From positions 1 to 64,000 of the forward strand of contig NZ_RBAM01000011.1 in NCBI RefSeq assembly GCF_003626645.1: a DNA stretch of 64,000 nt. The letters run 5' to 3'. Below are positions 53,393 through 61,872 of the stretch, piece by piece. Numbering within the stretch: position 1 is the first letter of the stretch; each line of letters starts with the position of its first letter. Below the pieces are notes generated by a model. It ran no database searches, was not told where the DNA came from, and saw nothing but the letters and a program-made list of their open reading frames with translations. This DNA is from Streptomyces klenkii. Its GTDB lineage: Bacteria > Actinomycetota > Actinomycetes > Streptomycetales > Streptomycetaceae. The translations under genes were made by a program, and so were the position numbers.

Positions 53393-54355
53393 TCACTCCC
53401 CGTACGCCGCAAGGGCCTCGCGGGCCGCGTCCCGGGCGCTGTCCGCCAGCACGGCCGGCGAGACTATGCGCCCGTCGCCGCCCAGCCGCAGCGCGAGCCG
53501 GCGCAGCGAGGCCGGCTCCGGGGTGCGCAGCGTGATCCGCAGGCCCCCGTCGGGCAGCTCCTCGGCGCTGTCGTGGGGGTAGTACTCGGCGACCCAGCGG
53601 CCGCCCGGGCCGACCTCGATCACGACCTCCGGGTCCTCGGCGGCCGGCTGCACCAGCCCCTCGGAGAGGTCCCGCAGCTCGACCGGCGGCGGATCGGACG
53701 GCTCGTCCAGCAGCCGGATTTCGGCCACCCGGTCCAGGCGGAAGGTGCGCCGGGCCTCCGACAGCCGGCACCACGCCTCCATGTACGTGTGGCCGACGAC
53801 GAACAGCCGGATCGGGTCGACCTCGCGCTCGGTGAGCTCGTCGCGCGCGGGCGAGTAGTACGTGATCAGCACGCGGCGGCGCTCGGCGATCGCCCGGTCG
53901 ACGTCCGCGAAGACGCCGCCCTCGGACTCGAAGGTCACCGACAGCCGGGAGCTGGCTCCGGCGGCCTCGCCCGCGGCGGCCTCGATCTTCGCGGTGGCCC
54001 GCACCAGCGCCTGCCGGCCGCTCTCGCGCAGGCCCGGCAGCGTGGCCACGGCGCGCGCGGCCACCAGCAGGGCCGTGGCCTCGTCGGCGGCGAGCCGCAG
54101 CGGCTCGCCGGTGCTGCTGCCCGAGGCGTCCGGGTTGTGCCACCAGATGCGGTCGCCGTCGGTGTCGATGTCGAGCAGGTCACCGCCGCGGAAGCTGGTG
54201 CCGCACATGGGCAGCACGTCGAGGTCGCCGATGAGCTCGTCCTCGGTGATCCCGAAGGCCCGTGCCACGTCCGTGACCCGGGCGCCGGGGCGCTCCCGCA
54301 GATAGGTGACCAGCGACAGCATGCGCCGCGTCTGGTCAATGGCGTTTCCGGCCAT
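53393..54355 (-). CDS. pafC: WYL-domain regulator PafC
   Basis: A 320-residue half of the PafBC heterodimer that activates the LexA-independent DNA-damage response in actinobacteria. The N-terminal winged helix (residues ~1-60) includes LSLVTYLRERPGARVTDVARAFGI, with a Cys-containing stretch VLPMCGTSFRGGDLL. The WYL domain (~140-220) has the FVVGHTYMEAWCRLSEARRTFRLDRV signature that senses nucleic acid, followed by the WCX domain. Its ATG is 81 bases after the pafB stop. The downstream zinc-ribbon gene overlaps or abuts its stop. Confidence 0.95.
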   Translation of the reverse strand: MAGNAIDQTRRMLSLVTYLRERPGARVTDVARAFGITEDELIGDLDVLPMCGTSFRGGDLLDIDTDGDRIWWHNPDASGSSTGEPLRLAADEATALLVAARAVATLPGLRESGRQALVRATAKIEAAAGEAAGASSRLSVTFESEGGVFADVDRAIAERRRVLITYYSPARDELTEREVDPIRLFVVGHTYMEAWCRLSEARRTFRLDRVAEIRLLDEPSDPPPVELRDLSEGLVQPAAEDPEVVIEVGPGGRWVAEYYPHDSAEELPDGGLRITLRTPEPASLRRLALRLGGDGRIVSPAVLADSARDAAREALAAYGE

Positions 54356-54436
54356 CAGAAGTCGGTCCGTTCCTCTCAGCCCCCGACGGACCCTCGGGCC
54401 CGTCGTCCGCCTGTCCCCGTATCAGCCTGTCTCAGC

Positions 54437-55450
54437 TCAGCCCTTGGCCACGGCACGCAGCCGGTCCAGGACCTGCTCCCGCAGCTCGGCCGGCTCCAGC
54501 ACGACCACGTCCGGGCCGAACTCCACCAGCCACGCGTCCAGCCCGTGCCCGTACGGGATCTCCAGCTCGTCCCAGCCGTCGCCCAGCTCGCGCGTGCTCG
54601 TGGCCCGGGCCCGCAGCGGATAGCCGTGGTCCGCCCGCACCTTGATCCGGGCCGTGCCCGTCGCCGTCTCGCCCGCCCACCGCTCGACGGTCTCGCGGAC
54701 CGTCACGTGGTCGGGCACCGGCGCCGTGAAGGGGATGCCCCGCGAGCGGACCTTGCCGGTGATCCGGGACAGCCGGAAGACCCGCTCCGCCTTGCGGTCG
54801 CGGTCCCAGCCCGCCAGGTACCAGTGGCCGCGCCAGCACTCCAGCGTCCACGGCTCGACGTGCCGCTGCTCGGGGCGGGCCGAGTTCGCCTTGCGGTAGT
54901 CGAAGACCACCGGGCGCCGGTCGCGCGCCGCGAGCATCAGCGGCTCGAAGGCCGCCTCGTGCACCGGGATCCGCGTCTCCAGCGCGCTGTGGCTGCCGTA
55001 GACCTCCTCCGCGAGCGGCATCCCGGCGGCCCGCAGCTTTTGCAGCGCTCCGCTGGCGGCGGCGGCCAGGCGCGCCTGCTGCCAGACGCTGGCCGCCAGC
55101 CCCAGGGCGGCGGCCTCCTCGACGTCCAGCGTGATGGGGGGCAGGCGGTTGCTGTCGCGGCGGGCCAGATAGCCGGTCTCGCCGTCGACGCTCTCCACCG
55201 TCTCGATGATCAGGCCGAGCTCGCGCAGGTCTTCCTTGTCGCGCTCGAACATGCGGTTGAAGGCGTCGTCACTGCCCTGGGCGTTGTCCGAGGCCCCGGA
55301 GTCGGCGCCCGAGGCCGCCGCGTACCCCGGCCCGAAGGCCTCGAGGTAGGCCTCAATGGACCCGCGAAGCTCCCGCTTGCTCAGCGGGCGGCGCGTCCCC
55401 AGCAGGCACAGTGCCAGGTTCATCAACCGCTCGGCCTTGGCAATCGCCAT
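54437..55450 (-). CDS. pafB: WYL-domain regulator PafB
   Basis: A 337-residue partner of PafC. The winged helix MAIAKAERLMNLALCLLGTRRPLSKRELRGSIEAYLE is at the N-terminus. FERDKEDLRELGLIIETV follows, and the WYL domain has ECWRGHWYLAGWDRDRKAERVFRLSRITG, then a WCX region. An inserted Ser/Asp/Gly-rich loop (about residues 40-60) is disordered. The ATG at 55450 has AGAGGG upstream. First gene of the pafB-pafC(-zinc ribbon) unit, starting after a hairpin terminator. Confidence 0.95.
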   Translation of the reverse strand: MAIAKAERLMNLALCLLGTRRPLSKRELRGSIEAYLEAFGPGYAAASGADSGASDNAQGSDDAFNRMFERDKEDLRELGLIIETVESVDGETGYLARRDSNRLPPITLDVEEAAALGLAASVWQQARLAAAASGALQKLRAAGMPLAEEVYGSHSALETRIPVHEAAFEPLMLAARDRRPVVFDYRKANSARPEQRHVEPWTLECWRGHWYLAGWDRDRKAERVFRLSRITGKVRSRGIPFTAPVPDHVTVRETVERWAGETATGTARIKVRADHGYPLRARATSTRELGDGWDELEIPYGHGLDAWLVEFGPDVVVLEPAELREQVLDRLRAVAKG

Positions 55451-55514
55451 CGACGCCCTCTCTGCTTGTGCTCTCAACCGCTGACCGTACCGCTCCGGTC
55501 TTCCTGCGCAAAAG

Positions 55515-55552
55515 CCGAGGGTCCATGCCCCTGGAGGAGCATGGACCCTCGG
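55515..55552 (-). terminator. Hairpin downstream of FKBP gene
   Basis: CCGAGGGTCCATGC (55515-55528) and its exact complement (55539-55552) form a 14-bp stem with a 10-base loop, 16 bases after the FKBP stop. Confidence 0.8.
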
Positions 55553-55568
55553 CCCGCCGGCAGGTGAC

Positions 55569-55943
55569 TCAGACCGCGATCAGGTCACAGACGAAGATCA
55601 GCGTCTCGCCCGGGGCGATCACGCCGCCACCGGCGCCACGCTCGCCGTAGGCGAGGTGGGCGGGGATGACCAGCTTGCGGCGGCCACCGACCTTCATGCC
55701 CTGGATGCCCTTGTCCCAGCCCTCGATGACCTGGCCGGCGCCCAGCTTGAACTCCAGCGGGGTGCCGCGGTTCCAGCTCGCGTCGAACTCCTCGCCGGTG
55801 GAGAAGGCCACGCCCACGTAGTGGACCTTGACGAAGTCGCCGGCCTTGGCGACCGCGCCGTCACCCTCCCAGACCTCGGTGATCTCCAGGTCAGAGGGCA
55901 CCGGGCCGTCGGGGAAATCAATCTCGGGCTTGTCGATGCTCAC
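55569..55943 (-). CDS. FKBP-type peptidyl-prolyl isomerase, cytosolic
   Basis: A 124-residue single FKBP domain that speeds proline cis/trans isomerisation. Active-site features are present: VKVHYVGVAFSTGEEFDASWNRG, FKLGAGQVIEGWDKGIQGMKVGGRRKLVIPAHLAYGERG and the closing strand TLIFVCDLIAV. Trp in VIEGWDKG forms the pocket floor. There is no signal peptide. The GTG at 55943 has GGAG upstream. It follows the lipoprotein FKBP by 64 bases on the same strand, so the two may be one unit. Confidence 0.95.
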   Translation of the reverse strand: MSIDKPEIDFPDGPVPSDLEITEVWEGDGAVAKAGDFVKVHYVGVAFSTGEEFDASWNRGTPLEFKLGAGQVIEGWDKGIQGMKVGGRRKLVIPAHLAYGERGAGGGVIAPGETLIFVCDLIAV

Positions 55944-56007
55944 GAAAGTGCTCCTACGAACGAATCTTGTAGACAACCGTGCAAGTCTGGCAGATATCGG
56001 TCGGAGA

Positions 56008-56991
56008 TCAGACCTTGCCCACGATGTCCACGACGAATACCAGGGTGTTCTTGTCCAGACCGCTGCCGGCCTGGCCCTCGTAGCCCAGCTTCGGCGGGAT
56101 CACCAGCTCGACCCGGTCCCCGACGTGCTTGCCGACCAGGCCCTTGTCCCAGCCCTGGACGACCGAGCCCGTGCCGATCTGGAAGCTCGTCGCCCCCGAG
56201 TGGTCCCAGGAGGAGTCGAACTTCTTGCCGTCCTCCCACTTCACGCCGGTGTACTGGGCGATCAGGCCCTCGCCGGCCTTGATCTCGGGGCCCGTGCCCT
56301 TGATCAGCACCTGCTCCTTGAGGTCCGACGGCGCCTTGGCGTCCTTGGGAATGGTGATCTCCGCGGCCTTCTGCGGCAGCACCTTCACCTCGGGCATGCC
56401 CTCGTCCGGCTTCGCCTGGTCGCCCTTGACCTCGCTCTTCGGGTCGACCTTCTGACCGCCGACCACGTCCACGACCCACACCAGGCCGTCCTCCGGAGCC
56501 AGGCCGAGCTGCGGGTTGACCTGCTCGCCGATGGTGTCCTTGACCGTGCCCACGACCTCGACCCGGCTGCCGGCCCGCTGGCCGGTCACGGCGTCCGCCA
56601 CCTTCGCGGGCACCTGCTGGCCCGGCTGGCCCGCCGCGAAGACGTCCTGGCGGCGCACGTCCTTGTTGCCCGGGATCTGCCCCTGGCTCGACCAGGAACC
56701 GCCCAGCGGCTTGTCGTCCTTCATGCTCTGCACGGCGAAGTCGAGCCGCACGAACGTGCCCTTCTCGACCTTGTCGCCCTTGCCCTCCGAGAGCGTCTTG
56801 ACGGAGAGCTCGTCGCCCGGCTTCGAGTCCTTCTCCACGGAGATCTCGGGCTTCTGGCCGAAGTCACCCTTCACCGAGACCTTCGCCTCGGACGACCCCT
56901 TGTCGTCACCGCCGCACGCCGCGGCGGAGAACAGCAGGGCAGGCACGGCCAGCGCCGCGGCCAGGCGACGCGTGTTCTTCGTGAGGTTCAT
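56008..56991 (-). CDS. FKBP-type isomerase lipoprotein with two FKBP-like domains
   Basis: A 327-residue exported lipoprotein. The lipobox LLFSAAAC places the lipidated Cys at residue 26, followed by a charged linker. A first, degenerate FKBP-like domain (~60-180: LSEGKGDKVEKGTFVRLDFA) lacks the aromatic pocket. The C-terminal domain (~230-327) is canonical: GEGLIAQYTGVKWEDGKKFD, GSVVQGWDKGLVGKHVGDRVELVIPPKLGYE. It should fold exported proteins on the outer membrane face. Start ATG 56991; an upstream in-frame codon would hide the lipobox. Confidence 0.94.
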   Translation of the reverse strand: MNLTKNTRRLAAALAVPALLFSAAACGGDDKGSSEAKVSVKGDFGQKPEISVEKDSKPGDELSVKTLSEGKGDKVEKGTFVRLDFAVQSMKDDKPLGGSWSSQGQIPGNKDVRRQDVFAAGQPGQQVPAKVADAVTGQRAGSRVEVVGTVKDTIGEQVNPQLGLAPEDGLVWVVDVVGGQKVDPKSEVKGDQAKPDEGMPEVKVLPQKAAEITIPKDAKAPSDLKEQVLIKGTGPEIKAGEGLIAQYTGVKWEDGKKFDSSWDHSGATSFQIGTGSVVQGWDKGLVGKHVGDRVELVIPPKLGYEGQAGSGLDKNTLVFVVDIVGKV

Positions 56992-57129
56992 CAGTCCAAC
57001 TCGGGCTAGGGGGGTGGCTGAGCAAGTGCCCGCCACTCTACGGCCTCAATCTGTGCGATCAACCCCGCCCGACACGGCGGTGCACCGGGCCCGCACGGCC
57101 CGGCGCACCCCGCTGCCCGCACCGCCGGC

Positions 57130-58491
57130 TCACATCCCGGCGATCAGCTTCTCCACCCGGTCGTCCACCGACCGGAACGGGTCCTTGCACAGCACCGTCC
57201 GCTGCGCCTGGTCATTGAGCTTCAAGTGCACCCAGTCGACCGTGAAGTCGCGCCGCTGCTCCTGCGCACGGCGGATGAAGTCGCCCCGCAGCCGGGCCCG
57301 GGTCGTCTGCGGCGGCACCGACTTGCCCTCGAAGATCTTGACGTCATTGCACACCCGGGCCGCCCGGCCGCGCTTCTCCAGCAGGTAGTACAGCCCGCGG
57401 CGGCGGTGGATGTCGTGGTACGCGAGGTCTATCTGCGCGACCCTCGGGTGCGACATGGTGATGTTGTTCTTCGCCCGGTACTGCTCGATGAGCTGGTACT
57501 TCATCACCCAGTCGATCTCCGTGGAGATCCGGTCCAGATCCTCGTCCCGGACGGCCTCCAGGGTGCGGCCCCACAGCTCCAGGACCCGCTCCACCGTGCC
57601 CGTGCGGATGCCGCGGCGCTCGCAGAAGTCCACGGCCTTCTCGTAGTACTCCTGCTGGACCTCCAGGGCCGAGGCCTCGCGCCCGCTCGCGAGCCGGACC
57701 TTCCGCCGGCCCGTAATGTCGTGACTGACCTCACGGATCGCCCGGATCGGATTCTCCAGCGTCAGGTCGCGCATGACCGTGCCCGCCTCGATCATGCGCA
57801 GCACCAGGTCCGTCGCGCCGACCTTCAGCAGCATGGTCGTCTCGGACATGTTGGAGTCGCCGACGATGACGTGCAGCCGGCGGTAGCGCTCGGCGTCCGC
57901 GTGCGGCTCGTCCCGCGTATTGATGATCGGGCGGGAGCGGGTCGTCGCCGAGCTGACGCCCTCCCAGATGTGCTCCGCGCGCTGACTGACGCAGTACACC
58001 GCGCCCCGCGGCGTCTGGAGCACCTTCCCGGCCCCGCACAGCAGCTGCCGCGTCACCAGGAACGGGATGAGAATGTCCGCAAGACGCGAGAACTCCCCGT
58101 GCCGCGCGACGAGATAGTTCTCGTGGCAGCCGTAGGAGTTCCCGGCGGAGTCGGTGTTGTTCTTGAAGAGGTAGACGTCGCCCGCGATCCCCTCCTCGTG
58201 CAGGCGCCGTTCGGCATCGACGAGCAGGCCCTCGAGAATGCGCTCGCCCGCCTTGTCGTGGGTGACCAGCTCGATCACGCTGTCGCACTCCGGCGTTGCG
58301 TATTCCGGGTGCGAGCCCACATCCAGGTAAAGACGCGCTCCGTTGCGCAGGAAGACATTGCTGCTGCGGCCCCAGGAAACGACACGGCGGAAGAGGTAGC
58401 GCGCCACTTCGTCAGGCGACAGCCGGCGCTGTCCCCTGAAGGTGCACGTGACGCCGTACTCGTTCTCCAGCCCGAAAATGCGGCGGTCCAT
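57130..58491 (-). CDS. pafA: Pup-protein ligase PafA
   Basis: A 453-residue carboxylate-amine ligase of the GS superfamily that joins the C-terminal Glu of Pup to lysines of target proteins using ATP. Canonical N-terminus MDRRIFGLENEYGVTCTFRG; catalytic base Asp57 in LYLDVGSHPEYATPECDS; FKNNTDSAGNSYGCHENYLV, then SSATTRSRPIINTRDEPHAD. The arginine-rich end (TVDWVHLKLNDQAQRTVLCKDPFRSVD) matches the Pup-binding groove. It lies just downstream of the MFS gene on the same strand (9-base gap), so they could be co-transcribed. Confidence 0.97.
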   Translation of the reverse strand: MDRRIFGLENEYGVTCTFRGQRRLSPDEVARYLFRRVVSWGRSSNVFLRNGARLYLDVGSHPEYATPECDSVIELVTHDKAGERILEGLLVDAERRLHEEGIAGDVYLFKNNTDSAGNSYGCHENYLVARHGEFSRLADILIPFLVTRQLLCGAGKVLQTPRGAVYCVSQRAEHIWEGVSSATTRSRPIINTRDEPHADAERYRRLHVIVGDSNMSETTMLLKVGATDLVLRMIEAGTVMRDLTLENPIRAIREVSHDITGRRKVRLASGREASALEVQQEYYEKAVDFCERRGIRTGTVERVLELWGRTLEAVRDEDLDRISTEIDWVMKYQLIEQYRAKNNITMSHPRVAQIDLAYHDIHRRRGLYYLLEKRGRAARVCNDVKIFEGKSVPPQTTRARLRGDFIRRAQEQRRDFTVDWVHLKLNDQAQRTVLCKDPFRSVDDRVEKLIAGM

Positions 58492-58500
58492 GCCTGAACA

Positions 58501-59787
58501 TTACGCCTGATGCCCTGCGCTGAAACCGGGTTCGACCGCACCGTTCCGATCATTTTCCGACCGGGCCGCGGCGGGCTCGTCCTCCGAGCGCGCCACGATG
58601 GGCGAGGGGCCCGCCGGAGCTTGCAGCGCACGCCGCGCCGCCAGCATGACGACCAGGGCGGCCACGCCGCAGCCCACGGCGACCGCGAAGCCCGCACGGA
58701 GGCTGACGCCCTGGAGCGCGGGGCCGGCGAAGGCCGTGCCGATGGCCGCGCCCACGCCGAAGGACGTCACCAGCCACGAGAACGCCTCGGTGACGGTGCC
58801 GCGCAGCGCGTGCCGGTCCACGACCACGAAGGCGCAGGCCAGACAGGGGGCCAGGAAGACGCCGGCGACACCGGCGAAGACCGTCATCAGGACCGGGCCC
58901 GGCACCAGCAGCAGCGGCAGGTAGCACACCGCGAGGCCGATGACGAGCAGCCGCAGCCGCTGCTCCGGGGTGCCGGGCCACTGCCGGTGGCCGTAGACGG
59001 TGCCGCCGATGAAGGCGCCCACGCCGACCGCGGAGAGCAGGTAGCCGGCCACGTTGCCGTCGTGGTGGGCCTCGCCGTAGGCCACCGCGGAGACCGCGAT
59101 CGAGCCGAGCGCGGAGCCGATGAAGAAGAACGTCCCGAGCAGCACGAGCAGCCCGCGCGAGCGCAGGGCGCCCAGCCAGTGCGCCTCACGGGGCGCGCTG
59201 CGCCACTCGCGGGAGGGCGGCGAGGTGACGACGGCGAGCGCGCCGAGGGCGCCCAGGGCGTTGATCACGAACAGCGAGCCGGCCGGGGACCACAGGGAGA
59301 CGAGCCCGGTGATGATTAGCGGGCCGACGACGTACATCACTTCCTGGGCGATGGCGTCGAGGGAGTACGCGGCGTGGATCCGCTCCTCGCTCTTGAGGAC
59401 CGACGGCCACAGCGCCCGCAGGCCGCCCTCCAGCGGCGGCGTGAAGAATCCGGACACCACCATGGCCGCGTAAGCTAGGGCGACGGGTTCCAGACCGGCG
59501 GCGGCGAAGACCGTCATGCCGAGCGCGGCCAGCAGGGCCGACGGCAGCATGACGCGCGGCTGTCCGTAGAGGTCGACGGCCCGGCCCAGCAGCGGCTGGC
59601 CCACCGCGTTCGCCACGCCGTAGACGGCGGAGAGCGCCGAGGCGAGCGCGAGGCTGCCCCCCTCGGCACGGACGAAGAGGACGATCGCGAGCGCGGCCGT
59701 GGCATTCGGCAGACGGCCCACCAGCGTGCCTGTGAGCAGGCGCGCGGCGTGCCGCGTTCGGAGCATCTCGCCGTAGCCGGCCGCCAT
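58501..59787 (-). CDS. MFS transporter
   Basis: A 428-residue twelve-helix major facilitator. N-half: LTGTLVGRLPNATAALAIVLFV and ASALSAVYGVANAVGQPLLGRAVDLYGQPRVM, the latter carrying the typical loop 2-3 pattern. C-half: FIGSALGSIAVSAVAY and LLVIGLAVCYLPLLL. Probably a proton-driven exporter. Substrate unknown. The C-terminal ~50 residues are polar. It is divergent from a LacI regulator and adjacent to pafA. Confidence 0.92.
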   Translation of the reverse strand: MAAGYGEMLRTRHAARLLTGTLVGRLPNATAALAIVLFVRAEGGSLALASALSAVYGVANAVGQPLLGRAVDLYGQPRVMLPSALLAALGMTVFAAAGLEPVALAYAAMVVSGFFTPPLEGGLRALWPSVLKSEERIHAAYSLDAIAQEVMYVVGPLIITGLVSLWSPAGSLFVINALGALGALAVVTSPPSREWRSAPREAHWLGALRSRGLLVLLGTFFFIGSALGSIAVSAVAYGEAHHDGNVAGYLLSAVGVGAFIGGTVYGHRQWPGTPEQRLRLLVIGLAVCYLPLLLVPGPVLMTVFAGVAGVFLAPCLACAFVVVDRHALRGTVTEAFSWLVTSFGVGAAIGTAFAGPALQGVSLRAGFAVAVGCGVAALVVMLAARRALQAPAGPSPIVARSEDEPAAARSENDRNGAVEPGFSAGHQA

Positions 59788-59821
59788 CGGTGACTTCCTC
59801 TCTTCCCCGAGCCTCGGGTTT

Positions 59822-59849
59822 TACGTATAACTTGAAGCGTCATACGTAT
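59822..59849. promoter_or_regulatory. Paired TACGTA sites between MFS and LacI genes
   Basis: TACGTAT (59822-59828) and ATACGTAT (59842-59849) place two TACGTA cores 21 bases apart, two helical turns, in a 122-base divergent gap. They are likely operators for the adjacent LacI-family protein. Confidence 0.5.
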
Positions 59850-59909
59850 CATGGCCGCAGCCCGCGGGTCCAACGCCGCAGGCCGCGCCACTCAGGGGAG
59901 GCACCTACA

Positions 59910-60980
59910 GTGACCAGCGGCGAAGAGACCCCGCAGCGCCCCGGCGAGCGGTGGCCCACGGCCCGCGGCCCCCGCGCCGGCGCCCGCGCCACCAGCCGCG
60001 ACGTCGCCCGCGCCGCCGGCGTCTCCCAGGCCACGGTCTCCCTCGTCATGGGCGAGAAGTGGCGCGGCCGCGTCTCCGAGCGCACCGCGGAGGCCGTCCG
60101 CTCCGCCGCCCGCAGCCTGGGCTACCGCCCCAACCTCGCCGCCCGCGACCTGCGCCTGGGCCGCACCCGTACGGTCCTGCTGGTCGTCCCCGCGCTCACC
60201 AACGAGTTCTTCGCCCGGGTGCACACGGGCGTCGTCCGCGTCGCCCGCGAGCACGGCCTCGGCGTCGTGCTCTACCTCTCCCCCGAGGGCACCGGCCCGG
60301 CCCCCGACCCCTTCGCCTCCGCCTCCGCCACCCTCGACGGCGTGCTCGCCTCCTCGATGGCCGCCGAAGCCCTCGGCGCCCTCCGCGGCGGCGGCCTCCC
60401 GCTCGTCATGCTCGACAGCGACCCCGGCCGCGAAGGCGCCTCCGCCACCGTCAACCCCGACATCGCCGACGGCATGCGCCAGGTCGCCGGGCACCTGCTG
60501 GGCCTCGGCCACCGGCGCTTCCTGCACCTCGCCTCGGACATCGACACCTGGACCTTCCGGGTCCGCGCCCGCGCCCTCGCCGACGCCCTGTGCGCGACGT
60601 CCGGCGTGACGGTGCGCACGGAGCGGGCGCCCCTGACCGTCGCCGACGGGCTGCGCGCCACCGAGAAGGCCCTCGCCGAGCCCGGCCACCGCCCCACCGC
60701 GATCATCTGCGACGACGATGTCCTGGCCGCGGGCGCCTGCAAGGCCGCCCGCCGGCTGGGCCTGCACGTGCCCGCCGACCTCTCCGTCACCGGCTTCACC
60801 GACCTGGCCCTCGCCACGGCCGTCGAGCCCGAGCTCACCACCGTCCAGCTGCCGGCCGAGGCGGTCGGCGAGGCCGGGATGCGGGCCCTCGTCGCCGTCC
60901 TCGACGGCCGGACCCCGGCCCCCGAGGCCCTTCCGGTCCGCCTGGTCACCCGCGGCACCACGGCACACGCCCGCACATAG
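59910..60980 (+). CDS. LacI-family transcriptional regulator
   Basis: A 356-residue regulator. After a ~25-residue disordered start, the HTH is TSRDVARAAGVSQATVSLVMG with the hinge VRSAARSLGYRPNLAARDLRLGRTR. The sugar-binding-like core follows (VLLVVPALTNEFFARVHTGV, IICDDDVLAAGACKAARRLGLHVPADLSVTGF). The N-terminal length exceeds most family members. GTG at 59910 with GGGGAGG upstream. It probably represses the divergent MFS gene and itself; the inducer is unknown. Confidence 0.93.
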   Translation: MTSGEETPQRPGERWPTARGPRAGARATSRDVARAAGVSQATVSLVMGEKWRGRVSERTAEAVRSAARSLGYRPNLAARDLRLGRTRTVLLVVPALTNEFFARVHTGVVRVAREHGLGVVLYLSPEGTGPAPDPFASASATLDGVLASSMAAEALGALRGGGLPLVMLDSDPGREGASATVNPDIADGMRQVAGHLLGLGHRRFLHLASDIDTWTFRVRARALADALCATSGVTVRTERAPLTVADGLRATEKALAEPGHRPTAIICDDDVLAAGACKAARRLGLHVPADLSVTGFTDLALATAVEPELTTVQLPAEAVGEAGMRALVAVLDGRTPAPEALPVRLVTRGTTAHART

Positions 60981-60988
60981 CGTGCGAA

Positions 60989-61030
60989 CGCCGTGCGCCC
61001 CGGCGGGGAAACCCGGCGGGGCGCACGGCG
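60989..61030. terminator. Bidirectional 13-bp hairpin
   Basis: CGCCGTGCGCCCC (60989-61001) pairs with GGGGCGCACGGCG (61018-61030); the loop itself can pair (GGCGGGG with ACCCGGC). It lies between convergent lacI-type and prcA genes. Confidence 0.8.
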
Positions 61031-61049
61031 TGGGCAATAGCAGGAGGAA

Positions 61050-61826
61050 TCAGCTCTCGGTGGAGGCCTCTCCGCCCTCCTCCGAAGCCGCTTCCGGCTC
61101 CGCGTCCGCTTCGGCGGCGGCGGAGGTGTCCCCCTCCAGCAGCCGCGACAGCTGACGGCCCAGCAGCCGCTTGAACTTCCGCTGCTGCGGCCGCGTGCGG
61201 TCCAGGACCGCGACCTCCAGCTGCTCCGCGGTCAGCGTCCGCTCGCCGCCGTTGTTATCGCGGGTGAGGGACTCCACGGCGAGCTTCAGCACCTCGGAGA
61301 GCGTCATGCCGTCGCGGTGCCGCTGATCGAGGTAATTGCTGATCTGATCGGCATTGCCACCGATGGCGACCGAACCGTGCTCGTCCACGATCGAGCCGTC
61401 GTGCGGCAGCCGGTAGATCTGGTCATCCTCGGGGCCCGCGCCGACCTCGGCGACGATCAGCTCGACCTCGTAGGGCTTCTCGGCCGCGCTGGAGAAGATC
61501 CCGCCCAGCGTCTGGGCGTAGACGTTGGCCAGGCCACGGGCCGTGACATCGTCCCGGTCATAGGTGTAACCACGGAGGTCGGCATAGCGCACGCCGCCGA
61601 TCCGCAGATTTTCGAATTCGTTGTACTTCCCGACCGCGGCAAACGCGATCCGGTCATAGATTTCGCTGACCTTGTGCAGGGCCCGGGACGGGTTCTCGGC
61701 AACGAAGACAACGCCATCGGTGTATTGGAGCACCACGACGCTGCGGCCGCGCGCAATGCCCTTGCGGGCGTACTCGGCGCGGTCGGCCATGGCCTGCTGA
61801 GGTGATACGTAGAACGGCGTCGACAC
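61050..61826 (-). CDS. prcA: 20S proteasome alpha subunit
   Basis: A 258-residue non-catalytic ring subunit that gates the core and docks the ARC/Mpa ATPase. N-terminus STPFYVSPQQAMADRAEYARKGIARGRSVV is typical of actinobacteria. VEKPYEVELIVAEVGAGPEDDQIYRLPHDGSIVDEHG marks the alpha-type outer face; the HbYX-binding pocket lysine lies in the conserved core. The C-terminal tail is Ala/Glu-rich. GTG start at 61826. It follows prcB by 46 bases in one operon. Confidence 0.97.
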   Translation of the reverse strand: MSTPFYVSPQQAMADRAEYARKGIARGRSVVVLQYTDGVVFVAENPSRALHKVSEIYDRIAFAAVGKYNEFENLRIGGVRYADLRGYTYDRDDVTARGLANVYAQTLGGIFSSAAEKPYEVELIVAEVGAGPEDDQIYRLPHDGSIVDEHGSVAIGGNADQISNYLDQRHRDGMTLSEVLKLAVESLTRDNNGGERTLTAEQLEVAVLDRTRPQQRKFKRLLGRQLSRLLEGDTSAAAEADAEPEAASEEGGEASTES

Positions 61827-61872
61827 CGGTTATCCGTCCCTTTCTGTCGATGAGGGGTTCATTCCGCAGCCC

